From Nectonema munidae (lineage: Eukaryota; Nematomorpha; Nectonematoida; Nectonematidae): 64,000 nt of DNA. Position 1 is the first letter of the stretch, and each line of letters begins with the position of its first letter. The position numbers were made by a program, and so were the translations under genes. This document shows positions 53,684-64,000 of the stretch, piece after piece. The notes beneath the pieces were generated by a model. The model did not search any database. It saw only the letters and a list, made by a program, of their open reading frames with translations, and was not told the DNA's origin. The DNA lies in the NCBI GenBank assembly GCA_030549495.1, contig JAUIRK010000945.1:1757501-1821500 (forward strand). Direction: 5' to 3'.

Positions 53684-55562
53684 ATGCAATATAGCAAGGT
53701 ATCTTTTGATCGGTTTCAATGCTTGTATATAGAATTTAATGTATATCCTATGGTTTTCAAACTCAATAGAGTTTGTCCCATTTTCACAAAAGGAGATATT
53801 TATAAGCGGATCTATCCTTTTTCCCATTCAAATAACTTGTTTGATGAAGGACAGTTTGTATTTAGAAAAATACTACATAGTCTCTTCTTTCTTTCTTTGT
53901 TAGTGATATTGTGGACAATCTTTCATCACGTGACAAGGAGTTCTCAGTCTTCATTGATTTAACCAAAGCTTTTGAATTGATTCCTCACAAAGTTTTGCTT
54001 CAAAAAATTAAAATATATGGGTTTAATAATAAATCTGTGCTTTTCATTGAATCTTATCTAAAACTAAGAGAACAACAAGTTTATATTGAAGGAGTCTTGT
54101 CTAAAGTAATAATACCTATAACTACTGGAGTACCTCAAGCAATGTTCTCATTAATTTTTTTGTTGTTTGCGCAAAAATAAAATCATCTGGGCAAAAAATA
54201 TTTAAGCCAAAAACAACTGCGCAATTTTTTAAAGAAATATTTAATATTTAGTTATATCTTATCAGGAAAAAAAATGGATTTATAAAGTATATTATTTAAA
54301 AATTAATAGTGAAATTATTGACAATGAATTCTAAAAAGTATTTCAAAAAACAGAAATTAAATTTAAGAATTAATAAAACCAGGAATATCATTCACAAACT
54401 TTTTCACATCTATCTTTTGTTTTTTTCCATTCCTTGTAAACTTTCTCCAAGTTGATTTGTTCTTCGCCAATTAAAAACATTTTGATTCTCATTTTCATTA
54501 AGTCTATTTCTAAGTTTTGATTTTATCGAATTCATTGTACTGAATCCACTGGAAGCTTGAAAAGTGCCCATTATATCGTATATGATTCCAATGTTTCTAA
54601 AATCTTCATTTTTCAAAACAAATTCTAAACTATCACTGAATGATTGCATTGCCATGGATTGCATTTTTTGATAGAATATAAACTTCAGTTCGCAAAACTC
54701 TTTTCAAACTTTTTCAAGTGCTTCTGAACTTTTAAAAAAATGTGAATATTCTGACTCCAAATGTTTCACATTTTCTCTTCCGCACTCAAAATTATGGATA
54801 TTATTTGATATAATGTTGATATCAAAAGCCTTCCATTTTTCGACCTCCTCATCTGGAAATCTCATTTCAAAATGATTGCAGACCCTCACTACTAAAAAGC
54901 AAAGTATAGAAGCATTATCAACACTGTCACATTTAGATAAAACTTTTACAACATTATCACTCCAATAAATTTTCGGTCCAAGATATTTGGCTTTAAATTT
55001 TTGAATTTTTGCTTTAATAAAGTTGAGAGCATAAATAATGTTCTACACAACGCTGCAAGTTCATGTAAAATATCATCAAGAACAAATATTGCAACTTTGT
55101 ATTGTGGATTGTTCAAAATTTGCATTATTTACAAATTGGATCATTTGATGAAATAACTTCTTCGTTGCAAAACTCAATCAAAGATTCGTAGTTTTTTACT
55201 AAAGCATTCACAGCAAAATAACGTGATAACCAGAGTACTTTGTTCAAAGGTTTAAAAGTCACGCACTCATGATTCGCAACTGAACATATCTTTTCAAATT
55301 TGACTTTTTTTAACAATGAACCCATTAAACATTTTAAAAACAGTTCTAAAAAAGTTTTGATATTCCGCATCAATGAGATATTCTTCCACGCATTATCTAA
55401 GCCCAAATCTTCCGTGATTAGTTGCTGCGCAAAAGTCAAAACTCCTACGCAAATATAAAAAAAATGACTGCGCAATTGCGCTGCTGCGCAGCTTAGAGGA
55501 AACCTTGACCACAAGGCTCTATTTTTGGGCCCTTACTTTTTTTTAGTTTTTATTAATGATTA
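53684..55562 (+). mobile_element. LINE reverse-transcriptase fragment split by a hAT insertion
   Basis: Left part 53684-54139: LNRVCPIFTKGD, then NLFDEGQFVFRK, FSVFIDLTKAFELIPHKVLL, IYGFNNKSVLFIESYL and ending in TTGVPQ. Right part 55508-55562 continues in phase with GSIFGPLLFF, so the two halves form GVPQGSIFGPLLF once the 54140-55507 insertion and one 8-bp duplication are set aside. Jockey/CR1-style motifs, similar to but distinct from the LINE at 14700. Other frame changes and stops are present. A second hAT begins 5 bp after its last recognisable base. Confidence 0.8.
54140..55507 (-). mobile_element. hAT element inserted in a LINE, with target duplication
   Basis: The right end read inward is CAAGGTTTCCTCTAAGC and the left end is CAATGTTCTCATTAA. 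The flanking 8 bp are ACCTCAAG (54132-54139) and ACCACAAG (55508-55515), one mismatch. Minus-strand transposase remnants: 55514-55125 (part), 54889-54704 (HFEMRFPDEEVEKWKAFD) and 54664-54410 (SSGFSTMNSIKSKLRNRLNE, the hAT C-terminal block). At 1.37 kb it is a deleted, frame-broken copy. The first of these frames runs out past the element end, which marks it as partly chance. Confidence 0.88.
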
Positions 55563-55566
55563 ACAT

Positions 55567-56420
55567 CAGTGCTCTTCAAACTTTTTTCTTGGCGACCCCT
55601 TTTTGAAAATTCTTTTTTTTGCGACCCACCAAAATTTTTTATAAAAAAAAAAGTTACTACAGCTAAAAAATGTATTGCTTTAAAAAATCAACATTAGCAC
55701 AAAAAAAAGAGCATATGTTAGAAAAAATAAGGAGTTGTAAAAGATATAATGGCAGCTAAATTTATATATCATTTTAAGATAGTATCATTTCATTTAAATT
55801 ATAATGAGATTGATGCGATTGCATTTTTTTGCATAAAAGATCAAATCTAGGCTGTAACTTTGTCAAAGCCGGTCTTAATACGGTTTCGATACTTTGAATA
55901 TTCTGAACTAAGAGACCAGAACAAAACAATATGAGACTCATTTTAGCAAACGTGGTTTTTAAAGAAGAATCAGAAGAAAGTTCTGTCAATTCTTCCTGTG
56001 CGTTTACTGTAAGATTACTCACTTTTTCCATCTCAACATCAAATGGATTTCGAATCCAAGCAAATTGTTTCATGTCTGATTCTTTGAGAAAATACTTTTT
56101 GAAATTTTCTGATAAACTTACTAAATGGGCGATTATGACTGATTTCAATCATGAACTCTTCCAAACATGGAAACATTTCATAAGACATTAATTTTTTTTA
56201 AATGAAACCTTGAATTTTCGAAATTAATGTAAAAAGTTCATTAAGCTTAAGAATGTCTGATAAATAACAAAGTTTGGAAGCCAAGTCTTCATTGTGAAAG
56301 TATTTTACCAAGTCAAAGTCATTATTACTTGATAAAAATAGCATGACTTCATTTTTTAAAGTCACCATAGCTCGACCTCTTGAAAGCCATCTAATATCTG
56401 TGTGAAGAAGCAAATACAAA
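55567..56420 (-). mobile_element. Second hAT element (SCAND3/ZBED-like), truncated
   Basis: The left end is CAGTGCTCTTCAAACTTTTT with GGCGACCCC and GCGACCCACC just inside, a common animal hAT terminus, preceded by ATTAACAT. Minus-strand frames 56419-56198 (LLLHTDIRWLSRGRAM, LCYLSDILKLNELF, LISKIQG) and 56148-55774 (WIRNPFD, ...FDLLCKKMQSH) fit the RNase H core and downstream part of SCAND3/FAM200-like hAT transposases. The upstream half is replaced by a (CTAT)n microsatellite, and no right end was found. Confidence 0.78.
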
Positions 56421-57567
<1,147 letters not shown>

Positions 57568-57964
57568 CAGGGATGTCCAACTGATACAACTAGTGGGCAA
57601 TTTTCAAAATTTTTCCGACATGATCCATCCGTGTATTCCATCTCGCCTTACAAATATTTGGAATTTTTTGTTTAATAACCTACTCTCTTGTGATAAGAGT
57701 TGCATCTGATTTCTGAAAAAATTTCAGACAAAAATTCAGAAATAATTTGGTCTATTTAAGCCAAATTAAATTGAAAACATCGTCATAGTGCAATCATTTC
57801 ACTAACAATACAACTATAGACTTCACCAAATCTTCTGACATTTTTAGTTACTTTGAGTGGGATGCAGAAAATACTGATATCTATATAATTTAAGAAAATC
57901 TCTTTTTTCTTCGTGGGCCGCAAAAAAATGCGGCCCACGGGCAGCGTGTTGGACATTACCCCTG
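57568..57964. mobile_element. hAT MITE, 397 bp, perfect 8-bp target duplication
   Basis: The left end is CAGGGATGTCCAACTGATAC and the right end read inward is CAGGGGTAATGTCCAACACG. It is flanked by CGCTACAG on both sides (57560-57567 and 57965-57972). Subterminal GTGGGCCGCA-type sequence near the right end forms a short palindrome (GCGGCCCACG). It has no coding sequence. Confidence 0.93.
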
Positions 57965-58169
57965 CGCTACAGTCTTCTTTCAACTTTCTGTAAAATGTGT
58001 TATTAAGTTTCATGTCTATATGCAGTATTTTTCTTTGATGTAATTTCTTGTTATTTTGAATAAATTCTACTTCTTCTAATTGTGGTTAATTAAGTTTTCT
58101 GGCCTTTATTATTATTAATACTTAAATCGATCAAGCTTAAATCCGTGAAAGTTTTTTTTCTTTGTTTAG

Positions 58170-58497
58170 GGGGCGTGAGTAAGGTTGGTTAGAAAGAAAG
58201 AAAGAAAGAAAGATTTGTTCAAGAAAAAAATGCATAAAAAAAATAACAAATTATAAAGTGAAAAAAAAACCTTTCCGATGTTGTAGATTGGCTCAGACAC
58301 TTATGTAATAAACAATAAACAATTACATCAAAACTTAAATGTTAAAAAATGAAGTAAGGTTGGTTAGATACTAGGTTTCCACAACTCAAGGTCTTGGGTT
58401 CAATTCCGTATCAAGCCTATTTTCTCATAGTTCGATACAAGCGGTGCAATTGTGCCTTCTCGATGAAAACACCCCACGGTACCTTTACCGTTACACA
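58170..58497 (+). repeat. SINE (family A) split by a LINE-tail insertion
   Basis: The head GGGGGCGTGAGTAAGGTTGG lies at 58170-58189. The element continues at 58353 with GGTTAGATACTAGG, GGTCTTGGGTTCAATTCC (B-box) and the CGATGAAAACACCCC tail. The 58194-58352 insert separates the parts. Confidence 0.85.
58194..58352 (-). mobile_element. 5'-truncated LINE tail inserted in a SINE
   Basis: Flanked by a 16-bp target duplication AGTAAGGTTGGTTAGA (58178-58193 and 58353-58368). Read on the minus strand it ends in CAAATC(TTTC)n, close to the 3' end of the LINE at 14700-19436 (CAATAAATC(TTTC)n). That is the expected product of target-primed reverse transcription by that LINE family or a parasite of it. 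Confidence 0.82.
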
Positions 58498-60107
58498 AAC
58501 AACATTATTTGGAAGCAAACGTTGCCGTATTACTTCTATTATTATGGATAGGTTAAGCTTTCTTTGACAGTGGCGTCTTGAGACAGTAACTTCTGGTTAT
58601 TTGATGAAATACCCTTCTTTTTCTTGCGATCTCTTTCAGAATGTATGGAACGGGGTGCAAACTACGTAAAAGGATCACTGATGTCGACTTTTTACATTCA
58701 ATTTGAAAGAGAGCTTTTCAGATTGTATAAACGTGGTTATAAATTTTAAAGTACATATTTGAGATGGTATCCGAAAAACTGCGCGAGTAGGATAACTGTT
58801 GGAATTTAAAAGGTTTTTTTTAGAAAATTTAAAATTTGTTAAAATCCATTGATAGGTCTAATTCAGGGAAACACATTAACAATAAACTTTTTACAGTGTA
58901 GACAAACTAGAATAAAAAGCTAGAACATTATCTTAAATAATGATGGTTTGGAAAAAAAACCAAAAAGTTTTAATAAGCCTTGAGAAAGAACAAATAAAAA
59001 TGTAAAAGAATCAATCTCTAACATTCTGCCAAAGTGAGATAGTCTTATACCAATACACTTTAAAATGGGCTTAGCGTTTGTTTGGGTCCATTTTAGCCAC
59101 TACAAGCACTTTTCATGAGAAAAATACGCAATCTGATCGAAGATAGTTTTGGAAAGACGGTGACCGGCATCCTAACCTTATCCCTTATAGGTTTATTCAA
59201 AAATTAACATATGGGATTATTGTTTTTTCTACTCAGCTTTTAACTAATCTTACACCCAACCCTAACCATATAAGAAGTGTTGATAGGATTTATTGGCAGG
59301 ATAAACTCCAATTTGTTCATCCTAATGATTTTGAATCATAAAATTTTTGACGTAATCTCTTTCAAAAGGTACAATCCTTAGGCAAAAGCTCTTAATTCCT
59401 ACAATTTAACTTTTGCCTCTAACTTGATCTCCCTCTAACTTGATTTTCCCTCTTCTCCCTGATGTTGTTGCCTGTGAATCGAAGTTCAATATAATTTTTT
59501 AATATTAATCGACCAGATTTTGTTAATACTTAATTGATTGATTGATTGATTTGATAATATTTCTCCTATTTGTTGTGTCAAATAATAATAATTTTGGATT
59601 TTCGATTGCTTTTTTTTGCTTTCCTTTTTTTCTTTATAAACATCTTATTTAGTTTATTTTTTTATATAAATATTCATATACGTATTGTGATTATTTTTAG
59701 TGTGAAGTATTGGATGAAAAAGAAACTGATGTTTTACGTTGAATATATGTTATATAAACAACTTTATTTAACTTGAGTACCTCCTCTTCAACTAAGTTCT
59801 ACAATTTATCCATGAAGATGATATACGTCAAAGTAATTTCTCAATTTATTCAGTAAACGGAACTAATATAACCAAAACTAGTTTACAGTAACAATATACG
59901 GACTAGTTTGTCTACTAATTTATAGTTATAGGGAATCGAACTTATATCTTCCTTCGTTCTTATATAGATATTTACTTTAAAAGTGGAAGTATAGACACGA
60001 GAATTTTATTTTAACATGAATTATTATGAAAACGACACAAAATAAATTAGATCGAACATTTCTTAAAACACGAAAAATGCTTTTTTTTTTACGTTTATGC
60101 GATGAAT
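58498..60107. other. Non-coding stretch, possible LINE tail
   Basis: AT-rich. A region at about 59050-59551 ends in (ATTG)n (59533-59551) after TTAATACTTA, the kind of short-tandem tail seen in CR1/L2-like LINEs. Weak broken frames precede it (SVDRIYWQDKLQFVHPNDFE). No gene otherwise. Confidence 0.4.
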
Positions 60108-60343
60108 TCAGCCAAAGCGCAAAAAGCCGTAATCGTCGGCCCAAGCTGCCTGCTTTTTCTCCCGTTCCGTCATTCTCCTCTTTTTCAAGAAGCGTTTCAA
60201 CAGATCCTTCTTAACCAAAACTTTCTTCTTCATGTTATCGTAGAGACCTTTGACGTTGTATTTGCCCACATCTTCGCGTAGCTGTCTTTTGTCCAAGTAG
60301 TCTCCATCGTATTCTTCGTATTCATCACTGAGGTCGTAATAAT
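60108..60343 (-). CDS. Terminal exon of a probable sulfakinin-like neuropeptide precursor
   Basis: 77 codons to TGA, starting after an acceptor ACGTAAACAG; two leading bases complete a split codon. Composition is strikingly GC-rich and codon-like compared with the flanks. Order: a Tyr/acidic stretch (YYDLSDEYEEYDGDYLDKR); QLREDVGKYNVKGLYDNM; a strongly basic stretch with several KK/KR/RR pairs; MTERE-KK; and finally QAAWADDYGFLRFG and stop. Cleavage at the last Lys-Lys, N-terminal cyclisation of Gln and amidation via the terminal Gly would give pQAAWADDYGFLRF-amide. Sulfakinin/CCK-family peptides share an acidic-Tyr-Gly...RF-amide end with a sulphated Tyr. FLRF-amide also recalls myosuppressin, but that family lacks DDYG. 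The signal-peptide exon was not found. An ordinary protein with a coincidental end remains possible. Confidence 0.55.
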
Positions 60344-63183
60344 CTGTTTACGTATGTATATACAACATTTTTATCGGTAGCATGCAGTGATGACATATGG
60401 TGCGTTTCGTTTCAAAATTACGCAACGATACGATAACTTTTTTTTGAAGAAAAAAACGATTTTAAAATTGCGTACGAAAAATAGCAAAGTTCATTACGAT
60501 TCTTTGTTAGGCTTTATTTTATCGAAGCGGTGAGTTGTGGATAGATTTATCATGTTCAAGCCCGTTCGTTACTTGAGTGATAGCATATAAAGGTTTTGTG
60601 ATTTATTGGTTTACCACATGTAATCCGAAAAGAAATTAAGCGTAATTATACAAAAGATTTAAAATATGAAATTAATTTATTTACTCAGGTAATTCATTAT
60701 TATTATTCAAATTTGTTTTTATGCATTTTGAAATTATGAATTTTTCTGACCTATGAAAAACGTTTTTACTGATAAATTTATGCAATTTGATGTTTTTGAA
60801 TTTTGTACAGAAACTTAATTAACTCATTAATTAACTTCCCTAAATCGTCTCTCTTTAAATGAATAATATATAACAAATAAAATTCTACAAAAATTTCTTA
60901 TTTTTTTTTATTTGGATTCGATTTTACGCTACCAAAGGAAAGACAAATTTGGAAATTGCAAATTCCTTTTCGAAAGCACTGGTATCATGTCATGGAAATA
61001 AGGAATCCATCTTTGATACTTGGATTGAATAAATGACTTCCAAACCTACTCACCCCACCTCATCCGCAAGTAGATGAATCGAATAGGACAGATGGTGTCA
61101 AATATCCGGTATCCATTTTTAAAAGGCACTTCTTTCCCCAAAGTCAATCAAGTGTTATGATATTGATTATATTCTTTGGCGTCAAGCAAAAACATTTAAA
61201 ATATTCAATAGTTGCAAACTTTCTTCCCAGCGTGATGATAGAGTCCAGTAGTGAAAGCCTTCTCTATTGGCGCAGTCATGTTGAATTAGATTTTGCATTT
61301 GGACATTCTTATCTGTTTATTTATGTAATATTTTTCACCCTTGGATTTGATACTGATAAAAAAAATGTGATTTTTTTTTTGAATTTTTTTTTATAAAAAA
61401 AATGTTGTTCGTTTTCACACTAAAAGAAACAAGAGCAAAAAATAAAAAAATTTCCACTTTTTTTATATAATCAATACTTTTAAAAGTTTTTTTTGATTTA
61501 AAAAAGTAATATGTTTTTTTAATTGTGCGTATTACATCCTATATGTATAAGAATCACTCTTGCATAGTTGCACACAAAAAGATGCTAGGCTCGGGAATCG
61601 ATGCCAAGGGGAGTAGATCAATGCCAAAAGCTTGCAAACCGACTCCCGACAATACTTATACTTAATTATCTGACTAACTAAATATCAAACTACTTCAGAA
61701 AAGCTACTAGTCTTAGTTTATTTACAAATAAGAATATCTTTCGCAAAAACAAAACTTCTTTAGTTAATTTTTTCATTTTTCACTTGTTAAGCACTAATTA
61801 ATTATTTGAAGTTGCATATAGTTATAAAGATTTTAAATGTCATAAAAGATTAATTTTTTCTATAAAAATTCATATAAATGAGCTTGGGAACTCAGTATCT
61901 TTTAATAATAATTAGATGTTTATTTACATGGAAGTTCAAAACGGACAATGATACCAAAGATGGGAAAAATTTCCCATTCCAAATTATGAGATTGTAGTGT
62001 GTGCAGTAGTATAACTTGACTACAGAATCATTTCTCCGTGTCAAACTTACAAAGAGATTCCAGTGTCTTTGGATTCCTATTTTTTGGAATTCTATTTTGA
62101 ACTTCTGCAATTTTCTTTTATCTTTTTTCAATGTTATATTTCCTTTTTTAGATTCTATTTTTACATTATGCTATTCTAAATGGAAAAAAGATAAAACATA
62201 ATTGAAAAATGATTAGATATAGAAATGCAAAAAGAAGAAATAGCCTTTGAAAAACAAAGGACATCTCCCAGATATCTTGACTTTTTGACTTCTCCTTTTT
62301 TCAAACGATTCAAATCAAAGCAACTCTTTACACTTGTTAATTCTTCGATGAATAAATCCAACCTTTTTTTCCACAACAAATTTTAACACAAATATTTTTT
62401 TCGCCTCTAATGTCTACACATATAAATATTCAAAATGTCTTCCATTCTCCTATTTCTGTATAGACAAAATTTTTATTCTTAGCAAAGATGAAGTTAGTAT
62501 TTTATATTTGATCAAGCTGTATTCACTTGTTTTATGTGCTACTGCTTTCATTCTCCAAAGGTATTGTTGATTGGGCAAATTTCATACACAATTTCGAACT
62601 GGTGACATTCATTCCGCAGGCTTACGACGTTTTGATTAACCCCTGCTTATCACATAACTTACTCCTCTCACAGAATCTTGGATGTATTTTTACATCTTTA
62701 ATTTTTCTTCATCTGTTATGATAGATTCATCTTTTTATGAGAGATATTCCCTTCTATCCTATATTATCTATATTAAATTTTAATTTTTTTTTTTTTTTTA
62801 TTATCTTTGTTTTCCAAGAAAAAAACATTCAAATTTGCTTTCTTTCATGGCAGCAGTTCCAGCTAAAGAGAAAAAGTAATTTGTCTTGGCATTCTTCAAA
62901 GTAGAACTCACCTCTAACATAAGACTTTTTTAAAGCATAATAAAGACCTATTATTATTTTTAGTTTATGTAGTAGCCTTTAAATTTAGACTAACTTGAAA
63001 AGACCGAAAATGTCGAGATATTGATTTGATACTGTGAAGTTGTGATTGGAAATAACTTTCTTTTCTTTGCCAATTTAGCTTTTCCTTTGCACTTTACTTT
63101 GAGCACCGACTTCGCCCTACCATTGTCAAAGTGGAGTATAGTTAAAATAATATAACTACTTATTGATTGTCTTATTTTCAAAG
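60344..63183. other. Intronic/intergenic, weak exon candidates only
   Basis: AT-rich with three richer islands (about 61200-61310, 62560-62700 and 63070-63130) that could be exons. I could not chain them by phase or recognise a family. Confidence 0.35.
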
Positions 63184-63379
63184 GCATTCATTAGTCTTTT
63201 TCCAAAATGAATCTTCTTCCAAATTTGGACACATTCCCAACAAAATCTTAAAAAAGGCCTTATTTCCCCTTGACAAACTTTCCGAACAAATGTTCAGGAA
63301 CACAATAAAAATCACTCAAAATAAAAATGAGGTAACTTCACAACCAGAAATCAAATCAATGGAAGTGGTAAAATTTTAG
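63184..63379 (+). CDS. Possible terminal exon of an unknown gene
   Basis: After an acceptor-like GTCTTATTTTCAAAG, a phase-1 frame runs HSLVFFQNESSSKFGHIPNK, ...PLDKLSEQMFRNTIK to a TAG at 63377-63379. AATAAATAAATA lies ~12 bp later. Composition is somewhat coding-like. No upstream exon or family recognised; it may be chance. Confidence 0.25.
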
Positions 63380-64000
63380 TTACTGAATTTTGAATAAATA
63401 AATATTTACAATAATTTTCTGTTCTATCGGCAATACCATATGTTAATGATATAGAGAACTTAAAAATGTCTCGTAGATAATTTTTTGGTCAGATATTTTA
63501 CTTCATTGAAAGTGAATCAATCTACTACTAAAATGGTATTTTAATTGCCAGGAATAATAAAGGTATATGCAATCATTGTTACACTAACTATATTTAAAGT
63601 AGTTAGCGTACCACTTTTCTGCTTTCAGTCTGTTATACTCTACTCAAATATAAAACAATATGTATATATAGGCAATCAATAATTTTTTTATTTCTTTATT
63701 TTGTTCTTATTCACCCACAGGCACATATTTGATAATAAATATATATTCTAAATCTTTATTTGGAAGACAATTTTTTGTAATTATCATCCGTTATATTATT
63801 ACATTGGACAAATTTGTGCTGTTAGATTAAAATTTATGTAAATTAATTAATTAGGTGATTTTTGAATTGCTTTATCGATTTTTCTATTTCAATAGTTGAT
63901 ACGCTCAAAAAAGTGATTTGAATCATTTAAGCCCATTTGGCACAACAGCTTCAAAGTTTGAAAATTGATGCCCCAAATCCAAATCTAAAGCCCAAACAAG
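63380..64000. other. Right edge, nothing recognised
   Basis: AT-rich sequence. A good acceptor-like site (TTTTCTGCTTTCAG) at about 63616-63629 is not followed by a long frame. Confidence 0.4.

Overview
The window looks like nuclear DNA of an arthropod, with a crustacean such as a copepod as a reasonable guess. It is AT-rich, has spliced genes with short exons and canonical GT/AG borders, and carries a dense load of hAT, piggyBac, Tc1/mariner, pogo, Helitron, LINE and tRNA-derived SINE sequence. The solute-carrier gene resembles insect homologues as I remember them. No bacterial operon, CRISPR array, rRNA gene or certain functional tRNA gene was seen. No LTR retroelement or virus-like element was recognised.

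Left part (1-31.5 kb): I reconstructed a minus-strand host gene, SLC35C2 (a nucleotide-sugar/triose-phosphate translocator family protein), from nine exons between 30929 and 915. The exon phases agree at every junction. Its first recognised intron is almost 20 kb long and holds a 4.7 kb LINE, several hAT elements, a pogo/Tigger remnant and unclassified repeats. The smaller introns hold a Helitron fragment, minisatellites, SINEs and a hAT remnant. About 120 bp upstream of its first recognised exon, on the same strand, lie the last three exons of a second, unidentified host gene (31475-31047).

Middle part (31.5-43 kb): a Tc1-like remnant, a fragment of a repeated Cys-rich protein family, a hAT MITE, a compact candidate gene for an 84-residue single-pass membrane protein (36728-36982, with TATA box and polyadenylation signal), a pogo-like non-autonomous element, a LINE with a degraded reverse transcriptase, and a dispersed repeat that passes into a ~152-bp tandem array.

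The most unusual locus is 43.3-53.1 kb. A ~3.1-3.5 kb unit is tandemly duplicated. Each copy holds one intact, intronless minus-strand gene for a ubiquitin-specific protease (USP) with a signal peptide, a membrane segment and a polybasic linker in front of a USP domain that keeps Cys, His and Asp and a four-Cys zinc site. A broken piggyBac element lies between the copies, and its right end abuts, at a TTAA, a ~245-bp sequence that recurs after the second gene.

Right part (53-64 kb): nested elements (two hAT elements inside one LINE, a LINE tail inside a SINE, a hAT MITE with a perfect 8-bp duplication), a ~486-bp (CTAT)n microsatellite, and the minus-strand terminal exon of a probable neuropeptide precursor (60343-60108). 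Its last residues, after a Lys-Lys site, read as a sulfakinin-like ...DDYGFLRF-amide. The last 3.5 kb holds only weak exon candidates.
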